DNA of 64,000 bases from Poecilobothrus nobilitatus (GCA_947095535.1 OX352773.1:129100830-129164829), one strand, 5' to 3'. Numbered from the stretch's first letter, positions 12,845 through 24,816 are shown. A program made the numbers and translations. Notes: generated by a model not told the origin, from the sequence alone.

Positions 12845-13054
12845 TTTCATTTATTTTGAAAAAGGTTTCATTTACTTTAAAAAAGATTTCATTTATTTTG
12901 AAAAAGGTTTCATAAAATTTAAAAATAATTTCATTTTATTGAAAAAATGTTTCATTCAATTGAAAAATAGTTTCATTCTATTGAAAAAAGGTTTCATTCA
13001 ATTGAAAAATAGTTTCATTTAATTGAAAAAAGGTTTCATTTAATCGGAAAATGC
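12845..13054. repeat. 21-bp minisatellite, ten copies in strict register
   Basis: TTTCAT starts at 12845, 12866, 12887, 12908, 12929, 12950, 12971, 12992, 13013 and 13034, exactly 21 bases apart. The unit is about TTTCATTYAATTGAAAAAAG, with GG, AG or TG before the next copy. The core TTCAATTGAA is palindromic. Copies in the second half are more alike than those in the first. Confidence 0.85.
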
Positions 13055-14030
13055 TATATAAAATTAGAACGTGGTTCATCAAATCGTAGCTTTAGATAAT
13101 ATATAGAACATATTAAATATATAAATATGCTGTGTGAATTAAAATCAAAATAAATATTTTCGAAATTGTTAAATATAGTGCGTTAATATAAAGTAGTAGT
13201 TTTAAGCAAGTACTTAAAAAATAATGTAAAAATAAAATAAAATTAATAGTAAATAAGTATAATGAATTATTACATGGTTCAATAAATTTTAGTTCCCAAT
13301 AATACATAACGCATATATATGGCAATTCACCAAAGTGAAGTATATAGCAATAATTCAATTTCAAAATCTGTTTTTAAAATCAAAAATAATATGATTAGTT
13401 TTGTGAAGCATGTTGAATTAATGTAATAGCATTTTAAGTAAGTAAGGAAAGAATAATGTAAAAAAATAAAAGAGGAGTAGAATGTGATTTAAGCAATAAT
13501 AAGTTGTTGAAATTAAGTAAATAGAACAAATTATTAATAATAAAATTAAAGAAATTAAAAACACAAATTAATTTAAATACAAGTATTATATGCAATTTAT
13601 AAGTAAATATTAAGAAACATTTCCAAGTATTTTTAAATAATTTGGAAAATAAAGTACATAGCAAAATTGAAATAAATAATGTTTTGTAATTGAATTTTAT
13701 ATTTATTACAGTGCATTATTGAAAGTATTTTTAATTGCGGTAATATAATTGAAAGCGGATATCTTATATACTTTACTTGACTGTTTTTCTCCAAGAAAAA
13801 TTTTGCTATCTTTGACCCATAAATATTGAAATTTGTGAAAAATTTTGTTCTATGCTTAGCAATTTAGATTGTAACAGAGAAAGATGATTGCGAAAAAAAT
13901 TTCATTATTTGTATCATTTATGGAATCGACTTCTGCCGTAAATAAATGCTTAAATGAATGCTTTTTATTTATTATTTCAGATTTAACTTTATCCGACTTC
14001 AGTTCAATCAAATATAAAAAGTTACCTGTG
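13055..14030. other. A+T-rich, no supported gene
   Basis: Frames of 60-83 codons on the minus strand are Leu/Phe/Ile/Tyr text expected by chance at this base composition. Nothing else is recognised. Confidence 0.4.
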
Positions 14031-14400
14031 TTACTTTTGTTTGGATTGTGTTTGTATGGTGCAACTGACAGTATATCGTCTAAAGAACACTGGCAATAAT
14101 TTTTTTTGTGATTTCCAAAAAAGTTTCAGTAGGATTAAAAATATTTTCTGGCAGTCCAGCCAATACAATGTTGTAATAGCAGATCGATATTTATTACCAG
14201 AATAAAATGATCCACTGCAGTTGAGACAATCAAAAAGTTTATCAAACACTAATATAAAATTTGGTGTTAAAATTGCAACTTCTATAATAACACTTTTAAA
14301 ACCAGACGTTTCAATTATTGTTCTAATAGCAGCGCTTACTGTTCTCTTATGGGAAAATAGAATATACAAAAATTTTGTTATTATTATAATTTGAAAATGG
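14031..14400 (-). pseudogene. P-element/THAP9-like transposase fragment
   Basis: The minus-strand frame 14369-14031 reads FSHKRTVSAAIRTIIETSG, then NFILVFDKLFDCLNCSGSFY and GNKYRSAITT. The order (F-S-x-x-x-V-S-A-A-I-R, then F-x-x-x-x-x-x-L-F-D-x-L-N) is that of the central region of P-type transposases. There is no THAP domain or catalytic remainder in frame, and text on both sides is broken. This is a short relic. Identification is by motif pattern only. Confidence 0.45.
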
Positions 14401-15585
14401 TTTATCAGGTGTTATTTCTAGCAACGAAAAAAATTTGACTGAAGCTTCACACAAGTAATTGCCCGTATTGTAATACCAATATCCGACAAAATTCTCAATT
14501 TTTTTTTAATAATTACTAAACGTGTAAAAAATTTAAGCGTTACGAGAGAATATCTATATTCTATATTTTATATTTTAAAAATAAAGTGTAAAAGTGTTAC
14601 GAGAGGAATATCTACACATATCTATATCCATACATCAGTTACAAAAAAAATATTTTATAAACAACGCCTAAATATCTTAAAAACCGGATCGGAACACTCG
14701 ATTTATTTGATACACAAACTAGCAGAGTACCCGTTGCCCGGAGTATTTTATCGGCTTTACGAAATAAAAATTATTAATTTTTACTTTTGCGTTAATATAA
14801 TTTAATTAATATAGTTCACGTATTACTATGCATTTTCAGATGCTGGTAGTTAATATTCTATTTTTTATTACATTTAGTTAAATTGAATAAACAGAGCGAA
14901 AAATTAGAGACAATTCGTCTACAAAAATTTTTTAAAGGAATCAATTATTTATTGAGTACACAATTACGGCGAAGTGATTTTTCACAATATATTGATTAAT
15001 GCCGAAACATAATAATTGCATTTCAATTATAAAAGACCATAATGTAGTTAAAACATTTTTTTTCGTAAGTAATGCCACTTCATGTTTTTGTGAATTATTC
15101 TTTTAAGCGCATTTTGAAAAATTTGCTATTAGGTTCGCTCTGTCAATCCGTGTGTTTACAAAACTTTTATACTGTTTAATAAAGAGCAATGAAATATTAA
15201 CTATGCACAGGTCTCTTAAAAGAGTAATGTTGTAGAACAACTTTTTTATGTACCCTCACCGTTAGAGATTCTACAGCATCGACAGCTCTTCAAATTTTGA
15301 AAAAACTTCTTTTTAAATGCATACATCTCAGATTCTGTTTAACATATTTTTTTTAATATAAAAACTACATGATTGTGGTTTACCTTTATAAATCAACCAG
15401 AATTTTTTTACGTTTACTTTTTCTAATTATGTTTTCAAATTGATTGGTTAAAAATTGTGTATGGATAAGAATGTAAGGCTTTCAGTTCTTTAAATATGTG
15501 TGTATTCATTTTTGATTAAATACAGTACAGAAATGTGAATAGGTTTTCTAATTTAATTGATTATATATATATTTTTTTTTTCCTA

Positions 15586-15800
15586 AGGGAGGTGGCAATC
15601 TTCCAAAGACACCAAGAATTTCCCCCTTGGTAGTATCAGATTCTTACTGACTAAACCCATCTCCCCCTTTAGCCAATATAATGGGATGAAATCCTTACCT
15701 GCGAACGCAGTATATTGGCTAGGGAGTAGGGATAGGAAAGAATAGGGAATGAATATGGAAACATTGAATTGGGAGTGGGGCTGTAAGGCAGCAATGAATC
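15586..15800. repeat. G+C-richer block ending in an ATT tail
   Basis: This 200-base island begins CCTAAGGGAGGTGGCAATC and contains AGCCAATATA and its complement TATATTGGCT about 40 bases apart. It is followed by ATTATTATT. The layout suggests the 3' end of a retroposon with a simple-sequence tail, family unknown. Confidence 0.35.
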
Positions 15801-15825
15801 CGTCTATTATTATTACTATTTTTGC

Positions 15826-16090
15826 TAACAGTGACTGTAGCCGTTACAACAGTTACAACATGTAGTAGTATATAACACCTTACTACATGAGGTAATTATT
15901 GAAGGCAACCCCCACTGTCACTGTAGCGGCTATTATTATTGGTATTAGCATTCTTATTAATATTATTATTATTTTACTACAGAGTCAGCGCCATCAGTGG
16001 ATTACAACGTGCAGCAGTATATAACACCTTACTTGCATGATATAACCAAAGATAGCTTCACTGTAGCAGATATTATTATTATTACTATTA
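15826..16090. repeat. Tandem duplication of a ~149-base unit with ATT tails
   Basis: TTACAAC(A/G)TG(T/C)AG followed by TATATAACACCTTACT occurs at 15853 and 16002. Both copies continue to CACTGTAGC and then (ATT)n. The copies differ by about 10-15 percent and by one indel. Confidence 0.65.
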
Positions 16091-16290
16091 TAATTATTAT
16101 TATTATATTACTATTATTATTATTATTATTTTTTATTATTATTATTACTATTATTATTATTATTATTACTATTATTATTATTACTATTACTATTATTATT
16201 ATTACTATTATTATTATTGTTAATATTATTATTGTTATTATTATTATTATTACTACTATTAATTATACGATATACATTATTACGATATAA
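16064..16290. repeat. ATT/ACT trinucleotide microsatellite
   Basis: Over 200 bases of ATT with ACT, GTT and TTT variants. A shorter, pure TAA run follows at 16410-16435. The isoleucine-rich frames here are artefacts of the repeat. Confidence 0.9.
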
Positions 16291-16589
16291 AAGTACTTAA
16301 TAAGGTTACTTTAATTACTGTTTTATATTAGAAATTTGCATTGAAAGATTTTTATGGAATATTAAAAACATTATACATAAAAGTAAAGAGTGTTGGAAAT
16401 ATCTTTTTAATAATAATAATAATAATAATAATAATACAAAAACTTAGGCAGAATACTTTTAATAGGTGCTCGTGCGTAAATGGGTTAACAAATGTTAACA
16501 AACATTTTGTCACAGATTTTGTTTTGAACCATAAATTCATCCTGCTAAATTAGACACAAATTAGAATTTTTTTTGACGGTCTATCGTGC

Positions 16590-17610
16590 GGAAATATGTT
16601 AACGTATCACGACAAAATTTATTGAATAAGTTTGTGCGCCAAAGTGCAATACTTGTGCAAATTTTCAATTGGTCAAATCGTTTAAGTACAACAACAAAAA
16701 ATGAGAAACTTCATGGCCTGAAGCCTGATGAGTTAATGTATCGTAACCAAATCAACTCAGAAAGCTTTTGTTATAACGACCTACACTTTTATAAATTTTC
16801 ATCTCAATTGGTAAAACCTTTTAAGTGCGACAACAAAGAAATTAAAAAATTTCGTTGAGCTCTTGTGCGGAAACGGGTTAATGGATCGTAACCAAATCAC
16901 CTCAGTGAGCTCCTGTGGTAAAGAACTACACTTTTGTAAATATTCAACTAATTTGGTAAAACCGTTTAAGCGCAACAACAAAGAAATTAAAAAATTTCAT
17001 TGGGCCCTGGTGCCAAAACAACTTAAGGGATCGTAACCAAATCAACTGAATTATGTTCTGGGGTGAAGAGCTACACTTTTGTAAATTTTCAACTCAATTG
17101 GTAAAACTGTTTAAGCGCGAAAACAAAATTGAAAAACTTCATTGAGACCTGGTGCCAAAACGGATTAATCGATCGTAACCAAACCAACTCAGTGAGCTCC
17201 AGTGGTAAAGAGCAACACTTTTGTAAATCTTCAACTCAATTTGTAAAACCGTTTAAGCGCGACATCAAAGAAATTGAAAAACTTCATTGAGCCCTGGTGC
17301 CGAAACGGGTTGATGAATCGTAATCAAATCAACTCAGTGAACTCCTGCGATAAAGAGCTACACTTTGATAAATTTTTAACTCAATTGGTCAAACAGTTTA
17401 AGTGCGACAACTAAGTAAATTACAAAACTTTGCTGACCGCTGGTGCCGAAACGGGTTAATGTATCGTAACCAAATCAAGTCAGTTAGCTCCTGTGGTAAA
17501 GAGCTACACTATTGTAAATTTGCAACTCAATTGGTCAAACCGTTTAAGCAGGACAGCAGAAAAATATAATGAACTTCGTTCGGCTCTATTGCCCAAACGG
17601 GTTAACGGAA
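16590..17610. repeat. Tandem array, ~145-base unit, at least six copies
   Basis: TCGTAACCAAATCAA begins at 16741, 16886, 17031, 17173, 17318 and 17464, spaced 142-146 bases. Each unit continues GAGCTACACTTTTGTAAA, CAACTCAATTGGTAAAAC, CGTTTAAGCGCGACAAC, CTGGTGCCGAAACGGGTTAA. Diverged half-units extend to about 17890. It lies in the 5' half of the Helitron (minus orientation). No long frame runs through the array. Confidence 0.85.
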
Positions 17611-17990
17611 CTTTATAAAAATTTGTTACAGGCTTTTTTTCGGGCCATAAAATAAACCATACAAAATTGGACAAAAATTGGAAACAAAATTTTTTTGAAA
17701 GCCCGCCAGGCCTAATCCAGGTAACATATTGTATCCAAATTTCAACACCCGTCCAAAGCTAAGATGAACATTTGACCAAAATTTCAACTCAATCGATCAA
17801 ACCGTTTAGGCAGGACAACGAAAAAGCTTTAAATGGCTCTCGGGCCGCAATGGGTTAATGAACCGAAACATCATATAATCTATAACACTTTCCGGGGTCG
17901 TTGAAATGTTCCTACAAAATTTGGTTGCAATCGGACTGAACGCGAAAAGGGCACAAACAAACAAACAGAATTTCTGCTTTATATATTAGA

Positions 17991-19039
17991 TAACCTTTTT
18001 TCCAAAGTTTTCGTTGAATGTTGTAAGTGTTGGCTTGTAAGTGTAAAGGCGTTGTTATAAATATTGTGCAATAAAATAACTTTTTTGTTTTGTATGTAGT
18101 TCTTTTTTTTTGATTTAGTTTTTTTTTTTTTTGTAAAGATATGGTAAGGTTTTCTAACCCTTTCATGCCGAATGTTTTTTGTTTTAAAGAATACATTCTT
18201 AATTTTTAAAATTTATAATTTCTGTTTCTTAATATGACTAAATATGTAGTGTAGCTGCCTTATTCAATATCTAAAAGTACTTCTAAGAATTCTGCTTACA
18301 TATCTATAATTATAATATAATTATTCATTCAGTAAATTTGATCTTAAGATTAAATACAAACAAAAAGATTAATACAAACCCCTAATATTTTAGAAAATTT
18401 AAATATTCCATCCAAAATTATTTATTAATTTTTGGAAAAAATATTGTTCTAAACAAAAATGAAAAAATAAAAACAAATAGATCTCCGTTACACTTTTACA
18501 TAACACTGAAGCAGTATTATAATAAAATTTTGTTGCCCTTCAAATATTATGTGTTGTGTAAAGCTATTGTTTTTGAGATGGGATCTATAAAATTACATTT
18601 TAAAATTATAAGAACATTTGTTTGTGATGCATACATAGATATGTATGTATATATGGGTGTTTTTCTATTTTGATTCAGAGCAAAGCCAGCCAAAATGTGT
18701 GTTTTTTTTTTTTTTTTTTTGTTTTCTTGTGATTTACAATCTGATTTTTGTTTGTATATACAATGGTTTTTTTCTTTTCTTTTTTTTTTATAATAATAAT
18801 TCAGTTTATTAATAAAGTTACTCTGTTTTCATGCGTGTAAGATACAATTATTATTATTCAGATTATATACCAAAAAATTTTTAGACCCTAGCTTTCGCTA
18901 TCTGGTCTCATGTTTTGAAAGCTTACAAGACCATTAAGTATTTTGTAAGATCACACATAAAAAAAATATATATTAATTAGTTAGCGATTAAGGAACAAGT
19001 TTATATTCTTTATACTAATTATATTAATTTGGCAGATCT
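17991..19039. other. No gene; homopolymer runs
   Basis: Contains T-runs at 18120 and 18700. At 18655-18681 a sequence beginning GGGTGTTTTTCTATTTTG resembles the reverse complement of 22419-22445 (see findings). Confidence 0.4.
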
Positions 19040-19170
19040 TATTATTATTGTATTTTGATGATTATTAATTTTTTAATGCAAAACAAAAAGAAAAGAACAA
19101 AAGGAAAACAGTTAAAATTGAACATACTATTTTATGACTTTTCAGAAAATTTTATAGATATGGTATAAAA

Positions 19171-22049
19171 CTATATACAACCATTACCCAATAATTCTGT
19201 AATTTTTGTTTTAAAAAGATATATATTTTCAATATTTTTAATTTCGCTAGGCAGATGATTGAACTGCTTTAGGCAATTATAAACACAATTGCTCCTCTGA
19301 TTATCTGTTTTAAAAAGAGAAAGATAAAACTGTGATTTATTACGAGTAGTATAGTTATGGATGTCCATATTCCCATTGAGAATGAAATTGTGTTTGATCT
19401 TATTGTTTATAATCTTGAAAGCTATTATATATAACTCCAGTTTGAAAATATTATGAAACCTCATATATTTTCCGGAGTAAAGTAAGTGTGATGGATGAGG
19501 GTAGCCATGGGGGTAAAGTAAGTGTGATGAAGACAGGGTAGCATAATGAATATTTTTTATTGCTTTTTTGATAAGTACATCAATTTTATTCAGATATATT
19601 TGTGGAGCTCTACTCTAAATAAGATTAACGTATATTACGTTAGAGATAATATGTTGAATAAACGATGTATAGTATGTTATTATTAAACAATTTTTTTAGT
19701 CTTTTTAATAAGAAAACAAATGGAGTAATTTTTTTAACAATGTGCTTAAGGTGTTCGTCCCACTTTAGTTTGCTATCTAAAACCAACCCGAGATAATTGT
19801 ATTTTTTTCTAGATCTATATTTATATTTTGATGCATAAAAGTGGTATTGACAAAGTTTTTATTCTCAAGAAGTAATATTTTTGTCTTATCGAAATTCATT
19901 AGTAGCCTATTATTTTTAAGCCATTCATCAATTACATTGAGGTCAGCTGAGATTGGGTTAAAAAATGAATTTTCATTACTCTCAGAGTATTTGATGACAA
20001 CATCATCAGCGTACAGCTGTATAGAGCCTCTTAGAGGGAGTCGTGCTAAGTCATCTATATACAATTAAAATATGTCGGAAGCTAAGATGGGTCCTTGTGG
20101 TACACCTTTTTTTATTTCTAACCAGCTGCTTCGGATATTATCACGCGGTTGCTCAAATAGGATTTAAAATATTTTATCTGACTATTGTGAAATTGAGATT
20201 CAGCAACTTACTTAGAAACACCTTATGGTCGACACAATCGAACGCTTTTCTTAAATCGATGAATAGACAACCTGTATATTTTCCTTCAACCATGCTTTTA
20301 CTAATGTCTTCCGTTAGGGCTAGACAAGCCGCGGTCGTATGTGTATATTGTTCAAAACCGTACTGCTCTGGATGAAGAATACTCATATTTCTTAAGAAAT
20401 GAGCTAATCAGTGTTTTTGTAATTGTTTCGAAAATTTTGGAAAAAACTGAGAGTACAGAAATGGTCCTGTAATTTGATGGATTCCAGTTGTCACCTGATA
20501 TATAGTTTGCTTTTACAAGTCCCTTTTTTAAACATTCTGGAAAACAGCACGTTTCGAAGGACAGATTTACAAATTTTTCTATTATTGGAAACAATTTATT
20601 TGCAAACTTTTTGAAAAATTTCGCTGAAATTCCATCATAACCGGTGGCAGCTGATGTTTTTAGCTGATTTATTGTACTTATTTAATTAATTTCTTCTCGA
20701 TTTGTCGGATAAAGATTGAAATTTTAAAAAATGTTTCGGGGAAAATTTCTAAAATTGGCTTGGTCAGCATTATCCAAGGAAATGTTAAGAGTATCTGTAA
20801 CTGTGATAAAATATTCATTCATTATGTCACAAATACTTGTTTCATCCTGAAAGATGTTGGTTTTGAATTTAATCACAGTTATTTGGCGATTCGAATTGGT
20901 TGACTCTTTATTAATTATTATTTTTTTTATATACACTCCATATGTTGTTTGGATATCCTGGGTCTTTAATTATCAAATCCGAGTAATATTTAGCTTTGGC
21001 CTCGAAAATTTGTTTTTTTACTATATTCTTGTATTTCACAAATAGACTCTTAACATTCTCGTCAATTGGGTATTTTTTTTTACATTTATAGAACGAGTCC
21101 CGGATTTTAACCATTTCAAAAATTTCAATAGTCATCCAGTCGTGTTTCCTCTTTAATATGTTGGATAGGATGTTTTGGTATATCGAAGTATTAGCCCACT
21201 TAATACCCTAACAAAGTTATCAAAAGTTTGGTATGAATATAAGTTATTCCAAAATATATATTTTGATAAATTACTATAATCCAATACTGTTTTTACGCTT
21301 TGAGCAATTGTTTTAGTAGAATTTACACTAGCACTTATGAAAAATTGTTGATGATCTGATAATGGACTGTCTAGAACATTGAAATAATATTTAAATTTGA
21401 ACATATCTGTAATAAAGTGGTCTATTATAGTTTTTGTTGCCTTTCTTGTCACGTATTCTAAAGACATCTTGTTATAAATAAGATAGTCATTAGACATCAA
21501 CATATTGGAGTAATATTACTTTTATTTATTATTTACATCAAGAAGGATTATGTTGAAGTCCCCTAAAATAAAACAATTTTTATGATTCAAGGTAATTACA
21601 TCAACCTTGCTAATAAAATCTTCCATTTTTGTGTGATGCGATCTATAAAAAGCAATAATATTTCTATTGTATTTTATTAGTTTGATTACCAAGATATTAG
21701 ATAAAAAGTACTATTCTTCGTAAATGTGATTATTACTAATATAATGTTTAATAAATATTGCAACATCACCATAACTTGTCGCTCTGTTACAGAAAGGTAC
21801 ATAACCAGGTAAGTTAAAATATTTATTTTCTTTATTTAGCCAGATTTCAGTAAGAACAACTATATGCACGTCATATTTATCTAATTTGGTCAATGCTTCT
21901 ACTTCATATAATTTATTACGTAGACTTTGTACGTTTAAATAAATTATATTTAAGTTATCTTTGTAATTAATTGTAAAATTTTGCACTGGTTCTGTAGAAT
22001 ATTCGAGTTTGATATCATTTTCGTGAATTGCTGTGTTTAAGTCTGTCAT
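19171..22049 (-). pseudogene. Non-LTR retrotransposon ORF2 (jockey/CR1-like endonuclease-reverse transcriptase), broken
   Basis: Read from 22049 down, the order is an endonuclease N-terminus (IIYLNVQSLRNKLYEVEAL, then VVLTEIWLN), the endonuclease end with SDHQ near 21345, and a linker. Reverse transcriptase follows: NPSNYRTISVLSVFSKIFE, QYGFEQYTHTTAA, FIDLRKAFDCVDH. YADD lies at 20002-20013, then NRLLMNFDKTKILLL. A C-terminal tail near 19300-19190 reads FNHLPSEIKN. Frames change at least six times and stops intervene, so it is inactive. The element's 3' end is near 19040, where an AAT simple tail (TTATTATTATTG on the plus strand) is seen. The 5' end is near 22130. An RTE-like LINE on the same strand lies just beyond. 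Confidence 0.85.
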
Positions 22050-22130
22050 CTTAAAAGAGTATATATATTTAAAATTAATTGGGAAATTAATATTAAGAAT
22101 ACTTGTTGGAATTTATATACTTCTCTTAAA

Positions 22131-22720
22131 TACCTATTTCGGCACAGATCAGTACATACTTTGAATTTCACTTTTTTTTTCACTCTGAATGATCAAAGTT
22201 TATCTTTTATGTTTCTTTTTTATTCAGAGTGCGCTCAGAGTATGATCTAAATGTTCGATTTTCATTTACAGATATCGTAGAGCATTTGAATTTAAATGTC
22301 AAAAATTTTATTTTTTTATATGATTTGAGTCTCTTGACAGGTTAAATCTCTATTGTTTTTAAAAATTATTTTGGAGCGTTTAGAGATAAAATATTTTTAA
22401 TATTTGCTCGATGTACTCGATCTGAACTAAAAAAGAAAAACACCCTATGTTAACAAAATAAAATCAATTTTTAGAGAAAAAAAAAATCTTTTCGAAGAAA
22501 ATGAATTATGAATTAAAAAAATATTTTTTTTTGTTTTTCTTATGATTTTTTTCTGTCTTTTTATCGTCTCCCGTAACTACCCTAGTTTGAAAAAATAAAA
22601 ATATTTCCCATCTTTTTACGAAATAACCCCAAAAACAATTCGGGTGATTTCAAATCAATAAAATTGACTAACATTTCATCTTCTACATGAATACTCTATG
22701 TATATGATTTCTTTATGATA
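22131..22720. other. Spacer between two LINEs
   Basis: A+T-rich with a short inverted pair CACTCTGAAT / ATTCAGAGTG near 22180-22231. Its right part (22419-22445) resembles an inverted copy of 18655-18681. Confidence 0.35.
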
Positions 22721-22723
22721 GAT

Positions 22724-24655
22724 TTTTTTTTTTTTCCTTTCTACTCCCTTTGGGAGCATAGGGCTTCCACAAACCCTTTCCATCTGTTTCTATTTAGTGC
22801 TATGACTTTCATTTGTGACCATGTTTTATTTAGTTCTGTTATTTCTCGCTCTACTGTTCTACGCCATGTATTTCTAGGTCTACCAACATTTCTCTTTCCT
22901 TGAGGGTTCCATTCCAGGACTTGCCTGGCTATGCAGTCTGGGGGTCTTCTAAGAATGTGACCTATCCACCTATATTTTCGTTTCTTAATTTCTATTTCGA
23001 TAGGTTCTTGACCGGTAGCTTCCCATAGATCTTCATTTCGTATTCTTCTTGGCCAGTATATTCTGCATATAATCCGGAGGCACTTGTTTACAAATACTTG
23101 TAGTTTATATGTTTCTTTCTTATTAACCAGCCAAGTTTCACTACCATATAAGAGGACAGATTTTATACATGCTTGGAATATTCTAAGTTTGGTTTTTCTT
23201 GCAATTTGAGATGACCTCCATATTTTCCACATTCTTCCAAATGTTGCTCTGGCTTTCGTCAGTTTATTATTAATGTCCTCTTTTGTACCGCCTTCTTTAG
23301 TAATAATACTGCCTAGGTAATTAAATTAATCTACATCTTCTACTAATGTATCATCAATTGTAATTGGTCTTGTGTTGTTCGTATTCCCTCTTATAATTTT
23401 CGTTTTGTTAATGTTTATTTCCAAGCCAACTTCCGCAGCACATTCTGCTAGCTTATTGATTTTTTGTTGCATATCTTCGCGTGTTTGTGAAAGTAGGCTA
23501 ATGTCATCAGCGTAGTCCAAATCTTCTAGCTTTTATGTGAGGTACCAGTTTATACCTCTGGATGAGTTGTTATTGGTCTTTCTCATGACTTCGTCAATTG
23601 TTATATTGAATAGTAGAGGAGATAGCGGGCAACCTTGTCTTACTCCATTTCTAATTATTACAGGGTCGCTTAAAATACCCTTATGGAGAATTTGAGCTTC
23701 TGTGTTGCTATACATTACTCTAATTATCCTGATGATTTTTTCTGGAATGTTCTTCCTTCTAAGTGCTTCCAATATTGCGTTTCTATCTATCTCATCGAAT
23801 GCTCTTTTGAAATCTACAAATGCTATGTAAATGGGTGCATTGAATTCTTTTGATTGTTCCAGGATTATTCTTAGAGTGTTTGCATGCTCTGTACAACTTC
23901 GTTCCTTACGGAAACCGGCTTGTTCTTTTCTTAAGACACTTTCAATATGTTCCTCAATTCTACTAAGAACAACTAGGGCCAGTATCTTGTGTACAGTATT
24001 GAGTAAAGTTATTCCTCTCCAGTTATTACAGCTACTTAGGTTGCCTTTCTTGGGGATCTTTACAATGATACCTTTTTTCCATTGGGAACTCATTTCTTCA
24101 TTTCGCCATATCTTTTCTATTATGGGTTGTAGGGACCTTGCACTTTGTAGAGTGTCTACTTTGACCAGCTCAGCTCCTATGCCATCTGTACCTTCATCCT
24201 TATTATTTTTAAGTTTGTTTATTATTTCCGCTAGCTCCCGTACTGTTGGAGTACTGATGTTAATATTTGTACTTGTATTACCAGTGTGCCCCCACGGGCT
24301 AGGGCGCCATGTATAAACTTTATTTGTGCTGAAATGCTCTTTCCATCTATCCAATTGTTCTTTAGTCGATGTTAGTAGTTTACCATTCTTGTCTTTGATT
24401 GGGTGATCCCTACTTGACTTCTGGTTGGATAGGATTTTTATCTTAGCGAATAGTTGCTTTGAGTTGTGTTGGTCAGCTGCTTGTTGGGCTTCTAAAGCGA
24501 TATTGCTTATGAATTTTTTTTTATCCCTTCTTGCAAGCTTCTTTATCTCTCTGCATATGGTTTTATGATGTTCTTTCATTTCGTTACTATTATTTGTTAG
24601 TAGTGAAGTTTTGATGTTTCTTCTCAGAAGTATTTTGTTCCATGTGATAGATAAT
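22724..24655 (-). pseudogene. RTE-like non-LTR retrotransposon, 5'-truncated and frame-broken
   Basis: From about 24655 down, the frame carries the linker and reverse transcriptase. Motifs seen are KNNKDEGTDGIGAELVK, KKGNLSSCNNWRGITLLN, EQAGFRKERSC, FVDFKRAFDEIDR, GVRQGCPLSPLLFN. After a shift at about 23530 comes YADD (23503-23514) and LEININKTKI. After another break (about 23330-23235) comes the C-terminus: SVLLYGSETW, RWIGHILRRPPD, GKRNVGRPRNTWRRTVE. The thumb and GRPRNTWRR tail are characteristic of RTE-type elements. The stop at 22741 is followed at once by an A-run on the minus strand (22724-22737), the 3' end. The apparent start further upstream (to 24786) is antisense to another element and not part of this gene. 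Confidence 0.85.
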
Positions 24656-24661
24656 AACCTA

Positions 24662-24816
24662 TAAAAGTTTAATACGACCCATTTTATCTTATGCATATCA
24701 GATTTGGTACAACATAAATTCAAGCAATTTTGAAAACATAAGAAAATTGGAAAAGCAAATATTGAAATCATGCAGATCCCTGGCAAACCATACTTGTTAT
24801 ATACAATTGAATAGGG
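24662..24816 (+). pseudogene. Jockey-like reverse transcriptase C-terminal fragment
   Basis: About 51 codons are open on the plus strand: YKSLIRPILSYAYQIWYN, then RKLEKQILKSCRSL, ending with a stop near 24814. The RPILSYA-x4-W pattern is the usual reverse transcriptase thumb/tail of jockey-type LINEs. It abuts the 5'-truncated end of the RTE-like element, which probably inserted beside or into it. Confidence 0.6.

Larger units (their letters stand above)
14719..17990 (-). mobile_element. Probable non-autonomous Helitron
   Basis: Read on the minus strand, the element begins TCTAATATATAAAGCAG at 17990 and ends GGGTACTCTGCTAG at 14719. It is flanked by A on the 5' side (17991) and T on the 3' side (14718), the AT insertion site known for Helitrons. 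About 9 bases before CTAG lies a hairpin TAC-T-CCG, loop GGCAA, CGG-GTA. TC start, CTAG end, subterminal hairpin and A/T target are the family's structural hallmarks. No Rep/helicase gene is present, so it is non-autonomous. A tandem array (16590-17610) lies toward its 5' end. The 15.56-16.44 kb block may be a later insertion. A fragment at 35.3-35.6 kb looks related. Confidence 0.6.

Noticed and set aside
13113..13664. Two minus-strand frames of 76-83 codons with membrane-like sequence
   Set aside because: Leu/Phe/Tyr/Ile text is what A+T-rich DNA yields; no start context or conservation visible.
15997..16290. 97-codon frame, nearly all isoleucine and threonine
   Set aside because: It is the translation of the ATT/ACT microsatellite.
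15840..17960. CRISPR-like array
   Set aside because: Units are 145 bases with homologous interiors and no spacers, and the DNA is animal.
23831..24316. 161-codon plus-strand frame
   Set aside because: Antisense shadow of the RTE-like reverse transcriptase.
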